This document shows, in pieces, positions 21,862-33,648 of a DNA stretch of 64,000 nt. This DNA comes from Tetradesmus obliquus (taxonomy: Eukaryota > Chlorophyta > Chlorophyceae > Sphaeropleales > Scenedesmaceae). Position 1 is the stretch's first letter; every line of letters begins with the position of its first letter. The stretch is taken from the NCBI GenBank assembly GCA_030272155.1, contig CP126205.1:1910501-1974500 (forward strand). Reading direction: 5' to 3'. A program made the position numbers and the translations under genes. Under the pieces are notes generated by a model. That model saw nothing but the letters and a program-made list of their open reading frames with translations, did not search any database and was not told the origin of the DNA.

Positions 21862-24800
21862 TTAACCACAAACCTCACCAGCAGCAGCCATGCGCCGGCA
21901 TGCATGCTTATGCCGGCGCCAGTCAGCCGCCTGGCAGGCAGCGCTGCAGTAGCGGCAGCGGCAGCCAACACAGCGCTTGTTGGCGGCTGCCACCTCGCTC
22001 ACCCCAGCCAGGTTCTCGCAGCAGGGGTTGTTGCACACCACAGGCACTGGTGCTGCTGCCGCCAGCGCCCTGCACAGCTCCAGGGCAGCTGCAAACTGCT
22101 GCTCCACATGAGCAATAGTGAAGATCGCCTCACCATCCTCCTCGAGCTGCTGACCCAGGTTTTGTGCAACTGCCTGATATGCAGCCTCTGCAGCTGCCCA
22201 GCGTGGTTTCAAGTGGAGCTGCAGCAGGTGGCCCCACTTGACTGGCTGGCCGCTGCTACTGCCGCTGCCGTCGCTGCTGGTGCTGCTGGACTGCGCAGTG
22301 CTGCTGCTGCTACCGCAGCTGTCGCCAGCAGTGCATGTGGCTGTACTGCTGCTGCTGCTGCTGCTGCTTGCCTCGTCACTGCTTGCGCAGCCAGCTGTAC
22401 TGCCTTCGCCAGTGGCTGCTGCTGCTGCTGCTGCTGGTTCCGAGCTTGGCTGTGTGACGATGCTCCACATGCAGAGCGCCGCGCTCAGCACGCAGCGCTG
22501 CCACACCTGGCACCACTGACCTTCGGCACTCCTGTAGCGCTGACCTGGCGCGGGCCCAAACCTTGCCATGATGACGCCGCTTGATGCTGGCGACCACCTC
22601 ACACAGAAGTCAGCTCCAGCCACAAGCGACTCAAACAGCAGCTGCGGCCCTGCTGCCTCCATGGCGGTGGGCGCTGCGTGCAAGCACCACAGCCAGCAGC
22701 GCAGCGCTGGCACGCACCTGGCTGCTGCTGGTCTTCTCAGTGATACCTGCTGCAAGTGCGGGGCGCACCAGCAGCGTTTCAAACATTCTCGGGGCCGCCG
22801 CAAGGAAGTATGTGGCCGCGTCATGCCCTGCTGCAGCTGGCTGGTGCTGCTGCTGTATGAGTGCTGCTGTCCTGGTGAACTGCACTGCCCGCTTCATAAA
22901 GCTAGTAAGGGCAGAGGCCAGGCCAGCAACTGCTGCTGTGTCTGCCAGTAATGTTGCAGAGCTCAGCACTGCATTGACTGCAGGGGCCAGCAGCTCAGCA
23001 GCTACCAGCATGTCTTGCGGCTTCAGCTGGTCAGAGCGCATGCAGCAGTCGATGAGGGCTGCGTAAGCCTCTGGGTGTGCTGCTGCCAGGGCGCGGAGGT
23101 GACTCTGCTGCACCACTGCAGCAACAAACCAACAATGGTGTTTGCAGCACACACAGCAGCAGGGATGGCGCTCGGTAACTGCCGCCGTCTTGTCAAACAA
23201 AAGGGCATAGTCACGTGGCTTGTCGCTCTCAATGCATTGTTGCTGTCCAACATGCTGGGATAGGAAACACCCTGCAGAGTGCGCGCTGGCGCAATAAGCA
23301 GCATCAGGTTTGATGATCGCATGTGCAGTGCAGCGCTGCAATGCCAACGCCTAGCCTGCCACCTGTGCGCGTCTGCCCAGAGCAGCAGTGGCATACAGAG
23401 CTACACAGTTAAAACCAAGAAAACATCCACTGGCTAAGGTGGCAACGCCTGCGCAAAACAGCTCACCAATCGTGCCGTCCTCAGCCGCTATCACTATTTC
23501 TGCAGCGCCCCTCAGCGCATACAGCTGGGAGATCATCAAAGAGGGTGCTTGCCAGCTTGGCAGCTGCTGCAGCTGCACTGGTGCTGCCAGCGCTTGCAGC
23601 AGCTGCAGCCCTGCCTCCTTCAGCACCTCAGGCAGGCAGCCCCCGTCTGTGCAGCACATGGAATGGCGAATCTGTGCTGCCAGCAGCACGTCACAGCGTA
23701 GCAGCAGTGTGTGCGTCTCTGTGGTTGCCGCCGACTGCTGCTGCTGCTGCACTGCATCAGCAGCCAGCAGCTGCAGCTCTAGCACCAGCCGCACAGCAGC
23801 TGCTGAGAGCAGCACGGCATTGCACGCCTGCTGCTGCTGCTGCTGTAGCCTGCGGCGCCCCTGTGCCTGCAAGCTGGCAAAGAGGGCGGTGACAGCCATG
23901 TTGGCTTGTGCCCAGCTTGTGTCAATGTCACCCTCTTCGTGCAAGCTGGCGTCCTCTGGCAGCACATCTGCTGCTGCATCCAGGTATGCCTGCCCGCCTG
24001 GCAGCTGCATGTCCTGGTGGAAGGCAGGGATGGGCAGCAGCTGCAGCAGAGCCCCCGTCCTTGACCTTTGCTGCTGCTGCTGCTGCTGTTGCTGGTGCAG
24101 CAGCGTGGCAAAAGCAACCACAGGCTGTAACAGCACCTGCTGCAAAGCATCAGCCAGCAGCAACTGCTCCAACTGCTGTGCTGCATCTGCTGGCAGCTGC
24201 TGCTCTGTAAGAAAAGCTTGCACCCTCAGGACCAATGCCGCGGCAGCGCACTGCGTACTGATGTATGATTTGTGCCGTTTGCCGCTGCTTCTGCTGCTGG
24301 CTGTTGCTGCAGCTGGCGGCAGCGCCGCACACCGATGCAATTGCTGCAGCAGCCGCATCGTGCCCCGCACTGCAGCGTGCTGCAGGGCGGGCGGCACTAG
24401 CATGCATGCGTAGCGAAAGCCTATCTCTGTTGCGGCCATGAGGGTACGCATGGTGTCAAACACTGAGTCACAGGGGGTCCAGCCCCCTGATGTGCTGCTC
24501 CACTGCTGCCTGATGGCCTGCATCAGCGGCACTACGCTGGCATGCATGCTGCTGAGCAGCCCTGCATAGTGGGAGCAGCGGCAGCAGCAGCATCAGCAGC
24601 AGCAACATCAGCAATGTAAGAAGCGATGCCAGCCATGCCGACAGCTATGCAAGCAATAAGTGCAAAGGCTTGCTGGTGTGCTTGCTGTGCACCAGGCCAA
24701 GTGAGAGCAGGAGCAGTTCCCCGCAGGTGCAAGAAAGCAACATGACACAAACGTTTGCAGGAACATGAAAGGGGCAGAACCCATGCAGCATGTTATCTAT

Positions 24801-25353
24801 TGTGCAGCAGCTGAAGAGGCACACCAGCTGCAGAAAACAGCAGGCAGCATCTGTGCATCATCAGCCAAGCTGACAAATGCAGGGCGCCTGTACCATGTCA
24901 ACTAGCTCTGAGCTCATCATATCTAAGCATTGACAGCACTGCACCCACACATCTGCTGCCGTTGGGAGCTGCTCGTGTGCTCCAGCTGTGTCGTGCCGCT
25001 GCTGCAGCAGCCCAAGCTGCAGCTGCTTTGGCCGCTGCTGCAGCCAAGCCAGCAGGGTGCCTGCGCTGCGCGCTGCATGGTGCCGCAGCAGCAGGCACAA
25101 CACGCGGCCTGGCGCAGCTGCTGCTGCGTCGCTGAGTCCCTCTTGTAACTCAATGTCTTCCAGCAGCAGAGCACTGCCCCGTATCAGATGCATCTGATCA
25201 CCCGTCAAAACAGCAGCGTCAGGCGGCAGCTGCTGCAGCACCTGAGACACGCCCTGGCTCTGCACCATGGCATTCAACAGGCTTGCTTTGGCCTCTAAAT
25301 CATGCAGCAGCTGCTGCTGCTCCGTTTGCTGGGGTCCGTTTGCTGGGGCCCAG
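21862..25353 (-). pseudogene. MYND-finger protein paralogue, decaying
   Basis: This is a second copy of the neighbouring gene at 25414-29246. The first exon is recognisable from about 25353 (LLHDLEAKASLLNAMVQ, then QVLQQLPPDAAVL) but loses similarity before the expected donor. Exon b (24561-23467) is open, keeps both splice borders and codes LLQLLPIPAFHQDMQLPGG. Exon c starts at 23115 (VVQQSHLRALAAAHPEAYAAL). Near 22665 it has about ten bases where the paralogue has 21, which shifts the frame before MEAAGPQLLF. Downstream the frame is open to a C-terminal MYND zinc finger (CNNPCCENLAG, CVGCRCRYCSAAC, ADWRRHKHAC). It begins only about 60 bases after the stop of its paralogue, leaving almost no room for a promoter. 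Confidence 0.65.
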
Positions 25354-25413
25354 AAGCCAAGTCAGGGGCAGAGCACCCTTGCAGTGCCTGGCACCCACCC
25401 AGCTGCAAACGCT

Positions 25414-26288
25414 TCACCCACAGCCCTCACCAGCAGCAGCCATGCGCCGGCACGCATGCTTGTGCCGGCGCCAGTCAGCCACCTGGCAGGCAGCGCTGCA
25501 GTAGCGGCAGCGGCAGCCGGCACACGCCTTGCTGGCAGCTGCTGCCTCGCTCACGCCAGCCAGGTTCTCGCAGCTGGGGTTGTTGCACACCACAGGCACT
25601 GGTGCTGCTGCCGCCAGCGCCCTGCACAGCTCTAGGGCAGCTGCATACCGCTGCCCCACATGTGCAGCATACCAATCGGTGTCATCGTCTTCCACAGGCT
25701 CCTGAGCCAGTTGTTGAGCCACTGCCCTGTACTCAGCAACTGCTGCTGTCCAGCGCGAGTTTGAGTGCAGATCGAGCAGGTACTTCCACTGCACCTGCTC
25801 ACTGCAATCTCTGCGGTTGCTGCTGCTGCTAGACTCTGCCACCCCGCTGCTGCTGCCGTTGCTGCTGCTCTCGGCAGAAATGTCTGTGGCAGTGCCGCTG
25901 CCGCCGGCCTCGTCAATGCTAGCGCAGTCAGCTGCGCTGCCATCACCACTAGGTACTCTTGCTGCTGCTGCTGCTGCTGCTGCTGCTGATGTGACTGGCG
26001 AGCTCCGTCCCCTCATGATGCTCCAAATGCACACCGCCGCGCTCAGCACACATCGCTGCCACACCTGCTTCCATTGCCATTCAGCGGTCCTGTGGTGCGG
26101 AACTGAGCTGGGCCGAAACCGCGTCAGAAGAACACCGCCAGATGTTGGGGACCACCTCGTACAGAACTGGGGTCCAGCCATGATTGCGTCAAACAGCAGC
26201 TGGGGCCCTGCTGCCTCCATAGCATCTGCTACCTGCACCACGCTACGCGCAAGCACCACAGCCAGCAGCGCTGAGCTAGCACGCACCT

Positions 26289-26340
<52 letters not shown>

Positions 26341-26530
26341 TGTACCACTGCTGCTGTCGCCGCCGCCGCCGCTGCTGCTGCCGCCGCCACCGTCGCCGCT
26401 GCTGCTACTGGTACTGTTGGTGCTGCTGCTTTTAGGCACTCGCTGAAATGCAGGCCAAACTAACAGGGTTTCTACTATCTTGGAGGCTGCTGCCGGGAAG
26501 TATGCAGCGGCTTCATGCCCTGATGCTGCA

Positions 26531-26564
<34 letters not shown>

Positions 26565-28985
26565 GCTCCTGTTGCATGCTGGCTGCTGCTTTGATGTACT
26601 GCACTGCCCGTTTGACGAGACTGGTCAGGGCAGATGCCAGGCCAGCAACTGCTTCTGTGTTGGCCAGTGCTGCCTCAGACCTCAGCACTGCAGCGACTGC
26701 AGGGTGAAGCATCTCAGCAGCTGCCAGCATATCTTGTGGCTTCAGCTGCTCTGAGCGCATGCAGCAGTCGATGAGGGCTGTGTAGGCCTCTGGGTGTGCT
26801 GCTGCCAGGGCAGTCAGGTGACTCTGCTGTACCACTGCAATTTCAAACCAGAACAAATGTTTGCAGCAGACACAGCAGCAGACACAGTGCTAAGTAGCTG
26901 CCACTAGTAATGATGCAACAACGTATAAGCAAAGGTGGTCTATTTAACATGCTGGGTGGGACAAATGTGGCTACCCACTGCATGGTAGCACCAGCAGCAG
27001 CAGCAGCAGCAGCAGTAGCAAGTGCAACATCCTCAGGCCATGGCAGTGCTGCAAGGCTAAAGACAGCAGGTTCACAGCTGTGTGTCTGTGCCTGAAGCAG
27101 CAGGTACACACAGTGCCGCACAGTCTCATTCAAAGGCAACTGCAGTGCATGGCAGCAGCAACGCCGAAACAAATCTCACCTATCGAGCCATTTTCCGCAA
27201 CTATTATGCTCTCCGCGGCAGCCCTGAGCGCATACAGCTGCCGAGCAACTGTGAATACAGCCGCGGAATCAGTTAGCCCCTGCCATTTGAACAGCTTGAG
27301 CAGCTGCACCGGGGCTGCTAGCGCCTGCAGCAGCTGCAGCCCTGCCTGCTGCAGCACCTCAGGCGGCTGGCAGCTGCCGCCTGAGCGCTGCATGGCAAGC
27401 CGTATCTGTGCCATCAGGCACGTGTTGCAGCGTGACAGCAGGCTTCGCGCCTGCAACGCTGCTGGCTGCTGCTGCTGCTGCACTGCATCAGCGGCTAGCA
27501 GCTGCAGCTCCAGCACCAGCCGCACAGCCGCTTCCAAATGCAGCAATGCATTGCACGCCTGCTCCTGGAGGCTGCTGCTGCGCACCTGCACCTGCAAGCT
27601 CTCACAGAGTGCAGCAGCGGCCAGGTTGGCGCGAGCCCAGCTTGACTCAATGTCGTCCTCCGGGTTTGAACTGGCGTCCACTGGCAGCACATCTGCTGCT
27701 GCATCCAGGTATGCCTGCCCGCCTGGCAGCTGCATGTCCTGGTGGAAGGCAGGGATGGGCAGCAGCTGCAGCAGTGCCCCCGTCTTCCGCTGTCGCTGCT
27801 GCCGCTGCTGCTGCTGCTGTTGCTTCTGCTGCTGCTGCTGGGCGGCATGCTGCTGGTGCAGCAGCGAGGCGAAAGCCAGCAGCGGGTGCAACAGCAGCTC
27901 TTGAAAACCTTGGTCAAGCAGCAGCTGCTCCACCTGCCGTGTGATATCTGCTGGCAACTGCTGCTCCTTCGCCAAGCAATGGAGCCGTAAAATCAATCCA
28001 GTGGCAGCACAATGCGTATCAATGTACGCGGCGTGCAGGGTGCTGCTGCTGCTGCTGCTGCCGGCTCCATGTGCGGCTGTTGAAGCAACTGGCAGCAGCG
28101 CTCCCCTGCATTCGTGCAGCTGCTGCATGATCTGCAAGCTCCCTTGCATTGCACTGTGCTGCAGCGCAGGAGGGACTAGCTCGCGTGAAAAACGCAAGCT
28201 CTGATCTGTGACGGTCATCAGGGCATGCATGGTGTCAAAAAGAAGCTCGTACGGCGTCCAGTCCCCTGACGCGCTGCTCCATTGCTGCTTGATGGTTTGT
28301 ATCAGCGGCACAATGCTGGCGTGCATGCTGCTGAGCAGCCCTGCGCAGTGGACATCAGCAGCAGAAGCAGCAGCAGAAGAAGAATCACTGGTGTTGCAAT
28401 GCTGCGTGGTTTGTTAAGGTAAGTACGCTGTTGTCACGCAAGTGCAGGAACTTGACACAACAATCACATACAAGTATAATCCAGTGCCAAGTGCCAAGTG
28501 CAGCAAGATGCTGAGTGGCGTGCAGGTGAAATGTGCACCAACTGCGCGCTAACAGCAGGCCCATTCTGTGCAAAGTTCACGCTGAAAGTTACAGCAGGTC
28601 GTTCACAGGTGAACGCTAGACTGCTTGCATGCAACCTTATGCCACATGCTTGTGACACAAGCAGCATGCATGCCAGGAGCGCACCTGACTGCTCAAGCTG
28701 CCGCAGCATTGCCGCTGCCAGGGCTGCCACACTGCAGCCTGTCTGGGGCGCCTGTGACACTGCTAAGAGCTCTGAGCTCATCATGTCCAAGCATTTGCAG
28801 CCCTGCACCCAGGCATCCACTGCTGTCGGGAGCTGCTCACTGCCTCCATCTCCGTCCTGCCTCTGCTGCAGCAGCCCAAGCTGCAGCTGCTTTGGCCGCT
28901 GCTGCAGCCATGCCAGCAGGGTGGCTGCGCTGCGCGCTGCCTGCTGACGCAGCAGCAGACCCAGCACGCGGCCTGGCGCTGCTGC

Positions 28986-29027
<42 letters not shown>

Positions 29028-29246
29028 GGCATTCAGTTGCTCATAAATGTCGACTACATCTTCAAGCAGCAAGGCACCGGCTGTGATCAGCATATGCTGT
29101 TCAAGTGTTTCATCAGCAGCAGGTGGCAGCTGCTGCAGCACCTGAGAGGCCCTTGGGGTCTGCAGCACTTCATGTAGCCGATTTGCTTTAGCTTCTATGT
29201 CATGTAACATCTTCTGATGCTGCCTCTCCCGTGTGCTGCGGAGCAT
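25414..29246 (-). CDS. Large protein with C-terminal MYND zinc finger
   Basis: Three exons join in phase: 29246-28685, 28340-27180 and 26834-25414, giving 1047 residues. The start ATG at 29246 is the first in frame after a stop near 29310. Most of the protein is Ala/Gln/Leu-rich and probably helical (LLAWLQQRPKQLQLGLLQQR; LLPIPAFHQDMQLPGGQAYL), and I do not recognise it. A 20-residue-scale Ser run lies near 26290-26335. The last 60 residues form a MYND finger, with CNNPSC, CAGCRCRYCSAAC and ADWRRHKHAC supplying the zinc ligands. MYND fingers bind proline-rich partners, often in chromatin or methyltransferase proteins; no SET domain is visible here. The gene is followed head-to-tail by a decaying paralogue. 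Confidence 0.7.
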
Positions 29247-30483
29247 TGCTGCATGTGCAGCAGAGGCCTGTTGTTCCAGGTTCGCTTGTTGTCCTGACAC
29301 ACCGGGTGACTAACACGCGCACTTTGTTCGCAATGCAAATGTAGTTGCTCCGAAGAATCTTTGTTGCAATTAACCACACGCCTAAGCACCTACGACAGCG
29401 TTATGGCATGTTGTTCTGAAGGGACTCTGAGCCCTGGCAGGGTTGGCGAGCACCAGCACTTTTGCTGCAGTGCACGAAGCAATGGCGCTATCACTGCCGA
29501 TGAATTACATCCTTACTCGTAGCCACTGCGTCAAAAGCAATGAGGCTTGCAGAACACGCGGGCCTTTGTGAACCATCTCGTTACATGGGTGGCCTCGCCA
29601 ATCTTGAGAGCCAATGACAGGCCCAGTGGACAAAGTATGCAACCTCAACACAGTGTTCGGAGTTGTGCACCGCCTTTTCTCAGATAACCTGCAGCTGCAT
29701 GCAGATCTCCAGAGTAAGAAGCCTGCTCATGCTCCTGTTGTGTTGCTGCCTGGTGTCCAAGGTACGGCCCCTTCAGTTATACATATACTGCCTGCTGCTA
29801 CTGATGCTGCTGATGCTGCTGCTGCTGCTTTTCTCAAAAGTCACACGCTGCCGCTTCACTTGGCGTCAGTCGACGGCCAGCTGATATGACTGCCCGCCAA
29901 CAGCTGCACAACCAGCAGCAACAGCCGCAGCAGCAGCAGTAGCAACAGCAAGCAGTGGGCAGGGTCACCAAGGTCAGTAACATGTATACACCGCGCATAT
30001 CAGAACAGGCTGCTTCTCAGTGCTGCCTTCACCAGCAGCCACACCATGCCATGCCAGGCAGCTGCAAAGCATCGCTCTATCGCTCAGGGTGCTGCACCAG
30101 CATCGACGCCGCACTGAGACGATCTCACCTCAACCAATCAGTATATCCGTGTTGAGCATTGCAGACAAGCAGCAGCACTGCCCTGCGCCTTGCTTGTCAG
30201 TGTGGCGGCATCCGCAAGCACACTGGCAAGTGCTGCCATCCAAAGCGCCACAGCCCTTGGCATTGCTGAGGCATATGCATCCGAGGTTTTGGGGTACAGC
30301 AGCATGGATGTATTGCATGCACTGCCACGGCGCATCATTCTTGCCAGCTGTTGCAGAGTCATATATCCCAACTCAGCTGGCCGCTGTCGCTGCAGCTGCA
30401 GCACCCATACACTGCAGTCCTCTTGCTACTTGCCAGCAGGCCTCCAGTGCCAACTCAGATGCTGCACGACTCGCACTGCAGCA
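29247..30483. other. Spacer with one small candidate frame
   Basis: A 91-codon frame on the + strand (29614-29889) starts MTGPVDKVCNLNTVFGVVHR and becomes Ala/Leu-rich. No domain, partner exon or relative is visible, so it is not called as a gene. The rest should hold the 3' end of the gene to the right and the promoter of the MYND gene. Confidence 0.3.
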
Positions 30484-31945
30484 TTAGCTCGCCGCTGTTG
30501 CTGCTGCTGCAGCACCAATCAGCTTCATCATCCTTTCACTGTGTGGCACAAACTGCTTTGCTTCCACCACAATCCCTTCGACCTTCTGCTTCTTCTTTTT
30601 CTGCTTTGCAGCAGGGGCGGCTTTGACCTTGCCACCCTGCTGCTGCTGCTGCGGCGGCTGCTGTGTGCGCCACGCAGTGTCTGCTGCTGCAGCAGCAGCC
30701 AGCAGTGCTGCCCCGTCCACTGCCAGCTGCTGAAGCACCTTGCTGTGCCGCTTCTTCTTGGCTGCACTGGCTGCTGCCAGGTTCAACAGTGGAATCACAT
30801 CACGCACCCTCCTGCGCTCACCACCTGGCTGTGCATGTGGGCCATCAGCATTTGCAGCTCCATGCTGCTGCTGCTGCTGCTGGCCGTAATCGCTGCCACG
30901 TATCGCACACGGAGTGCCGGGGGCCACACGCCTGAACAGCCGCACTCCTGCAAGGTCTTCTTGCTGCCCATCTTCTGCAGGAATGTCTGCTGCTGTTGGA
31001 GCTGCTGCTGCTGCTGCTGCTGCTCCTGCTGCTGCTGCAGGTGGTGGTGCGTCCTCCAGCTGCTTTGCAAGTATGCTGTTGAGTGCAGCAGCGAGCTGCA
31101 AACATCACATAGGCAACACCCGGGCAGGCAGGCGCGTGGGAGACATGAGCACTGATGTAGACTTGCTGTGCCGCACGCTGAAGCTGAGCAGCATGTAGGC
31201 GGCAAATCAAAATCTATGAGCCCATGTGGTAGATCTGGTGCTGCTGCAGCGGATGGTCGTAGAGCAGGTGCGTGATACTTCTGTACTGCATATCTCAAGC
31301 ATTGCTCAGGTCGCCGCTTGTGCGTGTCCAGGTTCCTGCAAGTTCCTGCAAGTTCCTGCAATGTTCTGTAGGCACTCGCGGGCACTTCCTGCAAGCTCCT
31401 GCAAGCTCCTGAAAGGCCTTACTTACCCGTTGCTGGGTGATGTCCAGCTCCCCGGTGTCATCTTGCCCTCGTGCATCATGGTGGGCTGTCGTGGCTGCTG
31501 CTGCTGCATCCCCTGTTGCTGCTGCTGCTGCTGCTGGCTGCTGAAAACCTCTGGGGCCTGCTGCGCTGCTGCGCCTGCGCGCCTTGCTTTCGGCCTGCAA
31601 GATGCACACCGAACACATGCGCCAGTGCAAGACAGGTTTGCAGCTTTCAGGCATACCTGTGCAGCGGACAATGCAGGCGTATTACAAAAGGGGTACACCA
31701 GCAGATAGAGTCCACAGTTGTGGCTGGGAGCTGTGTCAGCAGGCATGTTCAAAGATGTGGCACAGTAGGAGGATGAGGCTGGTGGAGGTAGCAGCTGACA
31801 CCATAAAAGCACACACCTCCTTGCGTGCGCTTTCAGCAATGTCTTCTGCTGACACCGCCACTGCCTGGAACAGTGACAGGTCCTCCTCAGAAGATGAGCT
31901 GCTGCTGGGCATTGCGGATGCAGGCAAATCACGAGGGTGCGAGGC

Positions 31946-31990
<45 letters not shown>

Positions 31991-32079
31991 GTGGTGGTGG
32001 TGGTGGTGGTGGTGGTGGTGGTGGTGGAAGTGCTGCTGCTGTTGCTGCTGCAGCTGCTGTTGTCCCGTGGTCACTACGA
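30484..32079 (-). CDS. Unrecognised Lys-rich protein with His/Gln runs
   Basis: Three exons join without phase change: about 32079-31817, 31594-31427 and 31095-30484. The first has an upstream acceptor (gtcgtag), so at least one more 5' exon is missing. Exon 1 has a run of about 15 His followed by about 14 Gln, then SEEDLSLFQAVAVSAEDIAE. Exon 2 ends GELDITQQR. Exon 3 has LAAALNSILAKQLEDAPPP, VRLFRRVAPGTPCAI, a basic stretch (AAKKKRHSK), KQKKKKQKVEGIVVEAKQF and an Ala-rich end. The basic patches suggest a nuclear or nucleolar location, such as ribosome biogenesis, but this is a guess. I do not recognise the family. Confidence 0.55.
31327..31415 (-). repeat. Short tandem repeat in an intron
   Basis: Several diverged copies of a ten-base unit, ttcctgcaag (+ strand), sit just downstream of the exon 2 donor of the Lys-rich gene. 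It looks like an ordinary minisatellite. Confidence 0.6.
31950..32028. repeat. Joined (CTG)n and (GTG)n microsatellites
   Basis: On the + strand about 14 CTG units pass directly into about 15 GTG units. Read on the minus strand as coding sequence they give a His run followed by a Gln run in exon 1 of the Lys-rich protein. The second repeat probably grew from a CTG-to-GTG change. Confidence 0.85.
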
Positions 32080-32453
32080 CAGGTTACAGACCATAGAGAA
32101 CTGAAAAATCAGGTGTTGCGCAAGTGCTTTCTGCTGAGCAGACAGGGCTGAACGCCGTCATGGGCAATGCAGCAGCTGTCACGGGTCCTGTCACTTGCGA
32201 AGTCAGTGTGACAAGTGCCACGACGCCTTTGAATCGTTCAGGCACACACACAGCACTGTATAGACAAGTTTTCAGCGTCTGTATTGTGTGTTTATTCAAC
32301 AACGACGTGACCTTGGCACCCAAGTGATCGAAAACAGAGTTCAAAAGCAGGACCGAGTTGTTGTGAACCAAGTCCGTGGCTTATCTGTTTGTATCCGCTG
32401 GCATACATGTTGAACGATCCTGATATTACGTGATCTTGCAATGCTGTTGGAGC

Positions 32454-32924
32454 ATGGAAGGCTATGGGCAGCAGGTGCACAGGCTGTGCCAGCAGTTGCA
32501 GCAGGTGCTGGGTGCTGCTGTCACACCTCAAGCAGGTGAGCACTGAACACTGCACAGCATGCTGTCTTACATGCCCCAGCATTACCAACCTCTATGTTGG
32601 TCCCTGTTTGTGAGGAATGCATACGGGTGATAACACACCAGATGTTGAGAGCTTCCGATATGTTTGAGCAGGATGTGGTGCAGTACTGCGTGCTGCTGTA
32701 CTTGATGCCCTCACTGGCCGGCTGTGCTGCCTTTGTGTCTCCCAACAGAACAACATAATAGATCACGGTGTAACATTGATGGTTGCTTGCTGCTGTGCCA
32801 TGATGATGCAGTGGTGCCTCATGCATACCCTGAGGGCTCTGGTGCAGCCATCTGTGAGCTCAATGGCAGCAACAGCAACAGCAGCAGCAGCAGCAAGAGT
32901 ACTGCTGCTGAACCGTTCCCACAT

Positions 32925-32957
<33 letters not shown>

Positions 32958-33118
32958 TCGCTTCCACAGATCACCCAGCTGCTCACAACTAATCAGCAGC
33001 TACTGGTGACGCTTCTGGTTGACACATGGCAGCAACAACAGCAAGATCTGGCAGGTGCAAAAGCTGCTCATCAGCATGCAACACATCAGCAACATAGCAC
33101 AGCTGCAATCTCATCAGC

Positions 33119-33155
<37 letters not shown>

Positions 33156-33612
33156 GCAAACTTTACCGGCAGCAGCAGCAGCACATGCAGCAGGTGGATG
33201 CACCCAGGGCTGCAGCAGTACCTGTGTGAGTTAGAACGAGGCCCGTGGACACACACTGCGACACAGCAGCAGCAGCAGCAGCCAGTGCCTACATCTGGTG
33301 GACGCTCGGCTGGTGTAGGCAGCAGCAGTACTGCAGAAGCAGCAGCAGCAGCTGGGGCAGAAGCAAACTCTGAAAGTCAAAGTGGCTTGCTGGCATGGCT
33401 GGCTGCTGCGCACCCTACAGCAGCGGACTCTGTGGATGGGACCATCAAGCCGCAGCAACAGCAGTGTAGCCAGAAAGCCGGCAACAGCAGCAGCAGCAGC
33501 AGCAGCACGGCAGCAGGCCACAGTATTGCAGACTTTCTTTCTGCAGCAGGCAGCGGCTGCAGCAGCCACCCGAACATCCAGCCAGTGCTGCTGCTGGCAA
33601 CAAGCAGCACCC

Positions 33613-33648
<36 letters not shown>

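Noticed and set aside
25414-29246. SET/MYND methyltransferase
   Set aside because: Only the MYND finger is visible; no SET motifs appear in any exon.
30484-32079. RRP15-like ribosome biogenesis protein
   Set aside because: The basic, coiled character is similar but the diagnostic RRP15 segments are absent; left unnamed.
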